The notes under the pieces were generated by a model. The model was given only the letters and a program-made list of their open reading frames with translations, had not been told where the DNA came from and searched no databases. Shown here in pieces: positions 14,986 through 20,237 of a stretch of 20,237 bases of DNA. The stretch covers positions 1 to 20,237 of the forward strand of contig CAMAFU010000005.1 in the NCBI GenBank assembly GCA_945833725.1, given 5' to 3'. A program made the position numbers and the translations under genes. Position 1 is the first letter of the stretch; every line of letters starts with the position of its first letter. The stretch is from an uncultured Treponema sp. (lineage in GTDB: Bacteria > Spirochaetota > Spirochaetia > Treponematales > Treponemataceae).

Positions 14986-15159
14986 ATGACTTACAAAGTT
15001 GAAGAAGTAAATGCCGATATTTGTACAGGTACACTTCGCGGTACAGTAATTGAAGCAAAAATCAATCAGATGGCTTCGCAGGGATGGAAATTTGAACAAT
15101 ACGAAACAATTATGGGGCGCTGCTGTTTGATTTTCTCTCCTGCGCATCTTGCAGCGTGA
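14986..15159 (+). CDS. DUF4177-like small protein
   Basis: A 57-codon gene with a good SD, GGGAG (14975-14979), 6 nt before the ATG. The peptide starts MTYKVEEVNAD, continues through IEAKINQMASQGWKFEQYE (22-40) and ends with a Cys/Phe-rich strand RCCLIFSP. This is the layout of DUF4177 domains: a first strand, a helix ending in 'GWE', then two strands closing with a hydrophobic 'lif' strand. Function of the family is unknown. Its TGA (15157-15159) lies inside the left arm of an 11-bp inverted repeat. It is divergent from the TfoX-like gene and separated from the phosphoribosyltransferase by that repeat and a new promoter, so it is probably its own transcript. Confidence 0.6.
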   Translation: MTYKVEEVNADICTGTLRGTVIEAKINQMASQGWKFEQYETIMGRCCLIFSPAHLAA

Positions 15160-15222
15160 GGGATTTTGAGGGGCGGTGAATGGAGGTAGCACTTGCAGGT
15201 GCTCCAATCCCTCACGGTTGTA
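15155..15222. repeat. Inverted repeat and dispersed repeat copy C
   Basis: CGTGAGGGATT (15155-15165) and AATCCCTCACG (15206-15216) are perfect 11-bp inverted arms. Inside them AGCAC (15188-15192) and GTGCT (15199-15203) form a second, nested pair. The segment from 15198 (GGTGCTCCAATCC..CAC) resembles the end of repeat B. The structure could act as a terminator for the small gene, but the T-content after it is modest (TATTTAATTTTT). Confidence 0.55.
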
Positions 15223-15237
15223 TTTAATTTTTAATAA

Positions 15238-15266
15238 TTGAAAAAATACCGTTTCTACACTAGAAT
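15238..15266 (+). promoter_or_regulatory. Sigma70-type promoter of the phosphoribosyltransferase operon
   Basis: TTGAAA (15238-15243) and TAGAAT (15261-15266) are spaced 17 bp apart, close to consensus. Transcription starting near 15273 would give a leader of under 20 nt before the ATG at 15291. Confidence 0.65.
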
Positions 15267-15290
15267 TATCTATATTTTTTGCGGGGTTTT

Positions 15291-15887
15291 ATGAAAAAAG
15301 AGTTTTTGCCTTACAATACAGTCCGTAACAACAGTTTTAAACTTGCTTCATCCATGCTTAAGCAAAATTATGTACCCGATGTTATTTATGCTTCTTTACG
15401 GGGCGGCTGCTGTATGGCTAACTGTATAAGTGAATTTTTTAAAGTTGCATGTCCTCAAAAAAACATTATTTTTGGTGCCGTTATTGCCAGTTCTTATTCC
15501 GGCGTTCAGTCTCATTCATCTGTTTCAATTCAGGGCTGGAATCCTGAGCCTGTTTCTTTGTCGGGCAAAAACATTCTTCTTGTTGATGATATTTTTGATT
15601 CCGGCCAGACTATAAATTTTCTTGTGGAAAATTTAATTTCCCAAGGCGTCCCGGCACAAACAGTTCAAATCGCCGTTCACGATTATAAAATCTTTACATA
15701 CAAAGAGCCTCACAAACATGTTCCGGATTTTTTCTGCAGAAAATTTGTCATAAACAGCCCGGAAGATGATTTATGGATTCATTATTCAAGTCATGAATTG
15801 GTAGGTCTTTCGCTAAACGAACTGGAAGAACACTATTTTAAAGAAGATTCATCCCTTCGCCCTGTTCTTTCTCCTTTTTTTTGTTGA
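15291..15887 (+). CDS. Phosphoribosyltransferase, xanthine/guanine type-like
   Basis: The 198-aa protein is a type I phosphoribosyltransferase, transferring a purine-like base to PRPP. The PRPP loop is ILLVDDIFDSGQT (95-107), and DVIYASLRGGCCMAN (30-44) occupies the position of the pyrophosphate-binding 'SRGG' loop. LWIHYSSHEL near 161-170 matches the 'W..FPWE' end of xanthine-guanine enzymes, which favours a purine salvage role. Substrate cannot be fixed from sequence. ATG 15291 is preferred to the in-frame TTG at 15279; GGGG 4 nt before it is a poor SD, and the leader predicted from the promoter is very short. It is the first gene of an apparent operon with the exported beta-helix protein and rnhB. 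Confidence 0.75.
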   Translation: MKKEFLPYNTVRNNSFKLASSMLKQNYVPDVIYASLRGGCCMANCISEFFKVACPQKNIIFGAVIASSYSGVQSHSSVSIQGWNPEPVSLSGKNILLVDDIFDSGQTINFLVENLISQGVPAQTVQIAVHDYKIFTYKEPHKHVPDFFCRKFVINSPEDDLWIHYSSHELVGLSLNELEEHYFKEDSSLRPVLSPFFC

Positions 15888-15899
15888 TTCAGGTGGACT

Positions 15900-18008
15900 A
15901 TGAAAAAATTATTTTCCTGCGTTTTATTTTTATTTTATTTTTTTCCCGTTTTCTGCCAGCGTGTTATTTCTCCTGTGGAAGGCAGTTTTTCCAACCGTCA
16001 GTGCCTTGTTCTTAATGTAGAAGACGGTGCAGAATGTTTTTATTCTTTTTCCGGCTCCGATCCTCTTACTTCCGGGTTTGCCTACGACGGTCCTGTTTTA
16101 ATTGATGCTGCCGGCAATATCGAAGTAAAGATTCTTGTTGTAAAAGAAAATTCCCGGCAGGAAATTCAGGTTAATTATACTGTTACAGAAGATTCTCCGT
16201 TTCAGCCCGGTTCTTTAGAGCATGATTTTTTATCTTCTGTTGCAGACAGGGGAGTTGTTCTTTACAATGCCGAAAATCCACAAATCAACATTCCTGCCTC
16301 TTTAAAGTATTCCATAGGCTTTAATAATCAGGTTTTTCTTCCAGGAAAAGTCCTTTCCCTGTCAGAAGAAAATCAGCTTTCAAGATATGTTCCATGTACT
16401 GTTACAGATGGAAATCGTTTGTGGCGTTTTGTTATTTTTGTTTCAGGAAGTGGAGTAGGTCTTCTTTCTAAATCGTCCCTGCCGTTTCAAATTTCTGAAT
16501 GGAACAGCCTTTCTTTTACAGGGGAAAAACTTATCTGGAGCTTAGACGAAAGTGAGTGGTCTGCTTCCAGGGCACCTGTTGTACTGGACAGGTCTGTGGA
16601 ACATACTCTCCGATGGCAGAGTGTTGCTTACGAAAAGGGCAATCCTGTTTTTTCTTTTGTTTTGCCGCCGGAACCTGCTCTTACCGTTTCAGAAAAAGTT
16701 CAGGAACCTCTGGAGTTTTTTATTGACGGCGATGTCCGCTACACTATGGAACTTGTTTCCTGTACGGAATCAGGCTGGATAAGCGAAGGTGGAGGAGCTT
16801 TTTCAAAAATTGTTTTCGACACTTTTTCAGGCGACTGCATTTCTGGAGAGGCCGTTTTTGCCTTTTATTGCGACGGGCTTTATCAGGGTACAAAATCTGT
16901 TTCCTGCCTTGTAGATAAACGACCGCCTCTTCCCCCTGTATTTTCTTCATCATCAAAAGCTTCCTATGCCAGAGGCGATGTTACATGCAACCTTACTGCC
17001 GAAAGCGGTGCAGAAATTTTTTATGCCGTATCAACGCCTGTAAAATTTAATGTTTCCGACAGTTTTACCCAAAATGATGAAAATGCAGTTTTGGAAAAGG
17101 AAATTGAAGAAGGGGAATTTGAACTTTACACGGAGCCTGTTTTACTTAAGTCCGACTCAAAAAGTGCCCTGTTTTACAAAGTTCGCGCCTACGCAAAAGA
17201 TTCTGCCGGAAATGAAAGCGAAATTTCAGAGTTTAAAGTCATAATCGACGAGTTTAACTATTACCTTGATTCTTCTGCCGATGAACTTACAGCCGATGGC
17301 AGCCGCAAACATCCTTTTGCCAGTTTCAGTCAGGCTCTTGAAATTATTAACTCCGGCCGTTTTTCTCATTTTTTTGTTACCGGTGAATTTTCCATGCCGG
17401 AAGGTGAAATCGTAATTTCTTCAAACTGTTCCTTTACGGCATTAGGCGAAGCAAAATTCCTTTTCCCGGAATCTTCCCGCCTTGTACTTCGAAGTTCAAG
17501 TCTGGAAGCAAAAAATATAGTCTTTGACAGACATTCAACATCTTCTTCCGCCGACAATTTTACTTTCTTCAATCTTGAATATGCCGCAGTAAATTTTAAT
17601 AACTGCGAAATTGTTGATTTTGCCGGTGAAAACAGCACTGTTTTCTATGCTGCAAATTCAGTTGTTAATTTTGTAAATTCCGGTTTAACCGTTCAGTCTT
17701 CATCCTACGCCTGTTGCGTAAGTGCTGTAAATTCAAAAGTTACAGTTTCTTCTTCCAGAATTGCAGCTGTTTCGCAAACCTGCGTAAATTTCAGTTTAAG
17801 CGGCGGGTCGTTTGAGTTGAAAGATTCCAGCTGCCGGGTTACAGCTCATTTGGGCAGAATTGCAGAAATTTCTTCTTCTACCATAAAAATGTCCGGCAAT
17901 ACTTTTTATGGCGAATTCGATAAAAAAATCCGTGGCGTAGAACCTGTATGGAAAGACAATCAGTGCCTCATTATCGAAGAAAGCGGCAATTCTTCTAAGG
18001 GATTTTAA
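15900..18008 (+). CDS. Exported protein with chitobiase-C-like units and a C-terminal parallel beta-helix
   Basis: The 702-aa protein opens with a signal peptide (about 1-19, MKKLFSCVLFLFYFFPVFC); the cysteine is not in a convincing lipobox because Phe precedes it. Residues 20-80 look like a chitobiase/beta-hexosaminidase C-terminal-type beta domain (GAECFYSFSGSDP...YDGPV), and a similar unit recurs about 335-450 (GAEIFYAVSTP...YTEPVLL, then YKVRAYAKDSAGNESE). From about 454 on, YYLDSSADELTADGS followed by HPFASFSQALEII is the typical entry of a right-handed parallel beta-helix. The rest has repeating short strands rich in Ser, Asn and Val up to 680. It is probably surface or periplasmic and may bind carbohydrate, but no catalytic residues are evident. 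SD AGGTGG (15891-15896) is only 3 nt from the ATG. It follows the phosphoribosyltransferase by 12 nt and is 3 nt from rnhB. Confidence 0.7.
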   Translation: MKKLFSCVLFLFYFFPVFCQRVISPVEGSFSNRQCLVLNVEDGAECFYSFSGSDPLTSGFAYDGPVLIDAAGNIEVKILVVKENSRQEIQVNYTVTEDSPFQPGSLEHDFLSSVADRGVVLYNAENPQINIPASLKYSIGFNNQVFLPGKVLSLSEENQLSRYVPCTVTDGNRLWRFVIFVSGSGVGLLSKSSLPFQISEWNSLSFTGEKLIWSLDESEWSASRAPVVLDRSVEHTLRWQSVAYEKGNPVFSFVLPPEPALTVSEKVQEPLEFFIDGDVRYTMELVSCTESGWISEGGGAFSKIVFDTFSGDCISGEAVFAFYCDGLYQGTKSVSCLVDKRPPLPPVFSSSSKASYARGDVTCNLTAESGAEIFYAVSTPVKFNVSDSFTQNDENAVLEKEIEEGEFELYTEPVLLKSDSKSALFYKVRAYAKDSAGNESEISEFKVIIDEFNYYLDSSADELTADGSRKHPFASFSQALEIINSGRFSHFFVTGEFSMPEGEIVISSNCSFTALGEAKFLFPESSRLVLRSSSLEAKNIVFDRHSTSSSADNFTFFNLEYAAVNFNNCEIVDFAGENSTVFYAANSVVNFVNSGLTVQSSSYACCVSAVNSKVTVSSSRIAAVSQTCVNFSLSGGSFELKDSSCRVTAHLGRIAEISSSTIKMSGNTFYGEFDKKIRGVEPVWKDNQCLIIEESGNSSKGF

Positions 18009-18011
18009 ATT

Positions 18012-18620
18012 ATGGATTTTTTATTTGAATGTGGACTGGATGAAGCCGGAAGGGGACCTCTTGCCGGTCCTGTTGTTGCAGGTGCTGTAATTCTTCCTCC
18101 AGATTTTCCCACGGAAATTTTAAATGATTCAAAAAAACTTTCTGAAAAAAAACGGATTGATGCACAGAAAGTTATTGCTGATTCTTCCTGTTGGGGAATT
18201 GGCGTTGTAGATCATGAACTTATTGATTCCATGAATATTCTTCAGGCAAGTCTGTACGCAATGAAACTGGCCTACGAAATGATGATTTTAAAACTGCCTG
18301 ATTGGTGCAATTCCCATAACATTCAATATAAAAAAGGATTTTCCCCAAGTACCCTTGTTTCTGCTGTTGCCGACGGAACTTTTGTGCCGGATATTTCCTG
18401 TAAAGTTCGATGCGAGCCTAAAGCCGACGGAAAATATCCCTGTGTTATGGCCGCATCAATTATGGCAAAAGTCTACAGGGATAATCTTATGGTTGAATAC
18501 GATAGAATTTATCCAGAATACGGCTATAAAAAACACAAAGGTTATCCTACAAAAGAACACAGGGAAATTTGCAGGAAAATAGGTCCCAGTCCCATACAAA
18601 GGCTTTCCTTCAAGTATTAA
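18012..18620 (+). CDS. rnhB: Ribonuclease HII
   Basis: RNase HII removes ribonucleotides from DNA and RNA from RNA-DNA hybrids, needing Mg2+ or Mn2+. The DEDD active site is complete: D10 and E11 in GLDEAGRGPLAGP, D121 in AVADGTFVPD, and D157 in MAKVYRDNLM. DSKKLSEKKR (39-48) and GYKKHKGYPTKEH (171-183) are family signatures. At 202 aa it is of normal length. The AAGGGA before it lies within the end of the beta-helix gene, and only 3 nt separate them. The 147 nt after it contain an AGCAC/GTGCT hairpin without a T-run and no other gene, and then a G-rich tract ahead of ssrA. Confidence 0.95.
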   Translation: MDFLFECGLDEAGRGPLAGPVVAGAVILPPDFPTEILNDSKKLSEKKRIDAQKVIADSSCWGIGVVDHELIDSMNILQASLYAMKLAYEMMILKLPDWCNSHNIQYKKGFSPSTLVSAVADGTFVPDISCKVRCEPKADGKYPCVMAASIMAKVYRDNLMVEYDRIYPEYGYKKHKGYPTKEHREICRKIGPSPIQRLSFKY

Positions 18621-18750
18621 AAATCATAATGCACAGTAATAATCAGCACGAAGTGCTAATAGCATGGTTTTGCACTGAACAGTCTTGACTGGAAGCCCCT
18701 GGTTAAAATTATATTTTTTAATGCGCAAACCCTGATAGGATTGAGGTTGA

Positions 18751-18767
18751 GGGGGGACGGGGGAGGG
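18751..18767 (+). promoter_or_regulatory. G-rich tract abutting the ssrA promoter
   Basis: Runs of 6, 5 and 3 G, separated by AC and A, sit directly against the -35 box of ssrA. It may help melting, fold as a two-layer G-quadruplex, or be an upstream binding site. No functional evidence comes from the sequence itself. Confidence 0.3.
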
Positions 18768-18796
18768 TTGACGGTTTTTCTTTCTGTGACTATATT
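18768..18796 (+). promoter_or_regulatory. Promoter of ssrA
   Basis: TTGACG (18768-18773) and TATATT (18791-18796) are 17 bp apart. Transcription starting near 18803 would leave a leader of about 20 nt to be removed by RNase P at 18825. Strength fits a stable RNA. Confidence 0.7.
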
Positions 18797-18824
18797 ATAT
18801 CTACCTTAAAAAATCAGATTTTTT

Positions 18825-19205
18825 GGGGATGCACCGGTTTCGACGGTTGTGAATAATGCACTTGCTGCATGTGGGAGTGAAGGTTCCCTAAACTGACAAA
18901 AAAATAACTGCAATTTTCGCAAGAAAAGAAGAAGAAGTTGTTGAAGCTTCTTCTGCAGAAGCTCTCGCTGCGTAAGCAGGTTAGCCGGGATCTGCAGGGT
19001 GCTGTTCCTAACTTTGCTGAATCCTGTCACCAACAGGAACTTGCCGTAATTCATTCCAACTGGTTTTACGGGACATTTTAAGCTGGATACGGAGATGTCG
19101 CTTGTCGTGCTGCTAAGTATCTCCCGACAACCAAATCGCACGGATAAACATGTAGAGGCATTTGGATTACACATTCGGACGGGGGTTCAATTCCCCCCAT
19201 CTCCA
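18825..19205 (+). ncRNA. ssrA: Transfer-messenger RNA (tmRNA)
   Basis: tmRNA with SmpB rescues stalled ribosomes and tags the unfinished peptide for proteolysis. The 5' arm GGGGATG (18825-18831) pairs with CATCTCC (19198-19204), with one G-U pair, to make the tRNA-like acceptor stem. GGTTTCGACGG near the 5' end and the T-arm GGGGG-TTCAATT-CCCCC (19181-19197) are diagnostic. The discriminator is A19205 and the next bases are CAA, so CCA is added after transcription. The resume codon is GCA at 18910, preceded by AAAAAATAACT, as in other tmRNAs. The tag runs 21 codons to TAA at 18973-18975, beginning AIFARKEEE and ending EALAA; the stop is in the loop of a CTGC/GCAG hairpin. The central part should hold pseudoknots. 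Promoter and terminator flank it. Confidence 0.95.
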
Positions 19206-19220
19206 CAAAAGTTTTTCGAA

Positions 19221-19272
19221 GCTGTCTAAAAAGTACATAAATGCTGTACTTGTTAGGCAGCTCAATTTTTTT
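19221..19272 (+). terminator. Rho-independent terminator of ssrA
   Basis: The arms 19221-19236 and 19246-19261 pair over 16 positions with one G-U pair and one mismatch, with a 9-nt loop. A run of seven T follows at 19266-19272. It separates ssrA from the aminopeptidase gene. Confidence 0.8.
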
Positions 19273-19294
19273 AATCAACTGGAGGTTTTGTTTT

Positions 19295-20237
19295 ATGAGT
19301 GAACTTATCAACGAATATAAAAATTTTCTTGATAACGGAAAAACAGAAAGGGAGTGCATTTCTCTGATTATCAGTCAGGCAGAAAAAGCCGGCTATAAAA
19401 ATCTTGAAACTCTGGAAAAAGTTTCTGCCGGCGATAAAGTCTATTATTCAAAAATGAATAAAGCTATTGCCCTTTTTAATATAGGAACAGATTCTCTTGA
19501 AAAAGGCATGAATATTTTAGGTGCCCATATTGATTCACCTCGCCTTGATATTAAGCAGAATCCTCTCTACGAAAAAGATTTCCTTGTATACCTTAACACT
19601 CATTATTACGGCGGCATAAAAAAATACCAGTGGCTTACTCTTCCTTTAGCACTTCACGGGGTTGTGTGTACAAAAGATGGACGCACTGTAAAAGTTTCTG
19701 TAGGCGACGATGAAAACGATCCTGTATTTGTTATTTCCGATATATTGCCGCATCTTGCCCAAAAACAGATGAAAGAATCAGCTTCCGATTTTATTCCTGG
19801 AGAAAGCCTTGATTTAATTGTGGGAAGCGAATCACCTGTAAAAGGCGACTCCTCCGACAAAGAAAAAGACAAAGCAAAAAAGGCCGTTCTTTCCTGCCTT
19901 AAAGAAAAATATGGTATTGAAGAAGACGATTTTGCCTCCAGCGAACTGGAAGCCGTTCCTGCAGGCAAAGCCCGGGATTTAGGTTTTGACCGTTCCCTTA
20001 TTCTTGCATACGGACAGGACGACAGATCCTGTGCATTTACTTCTTTCAAAGCACTTATAAATTCAGACAATAAAAAACGCACTTCCTGCTGTCTTTGTGT
20101 AGATAAAGAAGAAATAGGCAGTGTGGGGGCTACAGGCATGGCAAGCCACTTTTTTGAAAACGCTATTTCTGAACTTATTGCTCGGACACAAACAGGATTT
20201 TCGGAACTTGTATTAAGAAGGTGCCTTTCTTCTTCAG
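19295..20237 (+). CDS. M18-family aminopeptidase (3' end outside window)
   Basis: The 314 codons seen are the N-terminal part of an M18 (aspartyl aminopeptidase / aminopeptidase I) metallopeptidase of roughly 450 aa, a cytosolic, self-assembling, two-metal enzyme that removes N-terminal residues. Visible motifs are the metal ligand in ILGAHIDSPRLD (H78), YYGGIKKYQWLTLPLALHG (104-122), AYGQDDR (238-244) with a metal-bridging Asp, and VDKEEIGSVGATG (269-281) with the catalytic and ligand Glu pair. A Lys/Asp/Ser-rich insertion (about 180-196) precedes AVLSCLKEKYG. The start is set by GGAGG (19281-19285), 9 nt before the ATG. It follows the ssrA terminator, and no promoter of its own is obvious in the 23 nt between. 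Confidence 0.93.
   Translation, partial: MSELINEYKNFLDNGKTERECISLIISQAEKAGYKNLETLEKVSAGDKVYYSKMNKAIALFNIGTDSLEKGMNILGAHIDSPRLDIKQNPLYEKDFLVYLNTHYYGGIKKYQWLTLPLALHGVVCTKDGRTVKVSVGDDENDPVFVISDILPHLAQKQMKESASDFIPGESLDLIVGSESPVKGDSSDKEKDKAKKAVLSCLKEKYGIEEDDFASSELEAVPAGKARDLGFDRSLILAYGQDDRSCAFTSFKALINSDNKKRTSCCLCVDKEEIGSVGATGMASHFFENAISELIARTQTGFSELVLRRCLSSS

Noticed and set aside
18645..18657. AGCAC/GTGCT hairpin as terminator of rnhB
   Set aside because: The stem is only 5 bp and no T-run follows.
19654..20139. 161-codon minus-strand frame
   Set aside because: It is antisense to the M18 aminopeptidase, whose motifs fix the coding frame.
1..20237. CRISPR array, tRNA or rRNA genes
   Set aside because: No regularly spaced repeats and no cloverleaf other than the tRNA-like part of tmRNA were seen.

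Overview
The window reads as a chromosomal segment of a spirochaete, most likely a Treponema. Three things point there: an AT-rich genome with Lys/Glu/Phe/Ser-rich proteins, a 'spiro-SPASM' type protein followed by an SpsF-like sugar cytidylyltransferase, and signal peptides of spirochaetal style. The assignment to genus is inference from gene content and not from a marker gene comparison.

Layout. (1) Positions 1-1.65 kb: the 3' end of a periplasmic or outer-membrane OmpA-like protein with two FlgD-type Ig-like units, closed by a hairpin terminator. (2) 1.76-5.24 kb, minus strand: a DNA-repair operon xseA-xseB-mutL (exonuclease VII large and small subunits, mismatch-repair MutL). (3) 5.32-13.47 kb, plus strand: six tightly packed genes with three start/stop overlaps and one overlap of 17 nt. 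They are a pseudo-radical-SAM/SPASM protein, a GT2-like glycosyltransferase, a three-part fusion (SpsF cytidylyltransferase, SpsG/PseG-like GT-B enzyme, zinc-ribbon methyltransferase), an ATP-grasp ligase, an exported Amidase_3 cell-wall amidase, and a membrane-anchored GerMN protein. The first four look like a nucleotide-sugar or surface-glycan pathway; the last two act on the envelope.

(4) 13.47-15.29 kb: an accessory patch. It holds GC-richer dispersed repeats, a 30-codon relic of the C-terminus of a DNA methyltransferase/restriction protein joined directly to one repeat, a MazF-type toxin-antitoxin pair whose toxin is frameshifted near its end, a TfoX-N protein on the minus strand, a 57-codon DUF4177-like mini-gene, and short unexplained reading frames. 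(5) 15.24-18.62 kb: a sigma70-type promoter drives a phosphoribosyltransferase, an exported parallel beta-helix protein and RNase HII. (6) 18.77-19.27 kb: ssrA (tmRNA) with its own strong promoter and terminator. (7) 19.29 kb to the end: the 5' part of an M18 aminopeptidase.

The most interesting material is region 3. The spiro-SPASM protein has lost all three cysteines of the radical-SAM CX3CX2C motif at exactly the aligned positions, yet keeps the C-terminal SPASM cysteines. It also begins with what looks like a decayed copy of the same SpsF-type domain that opens the fusion protein two genes downstream. This suggests a spirochaete-specific glycan system with a non-catalytic, metal-cluster-containing partner. 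Region 4 is the second focus, because it preserves traces of insertion and decay.
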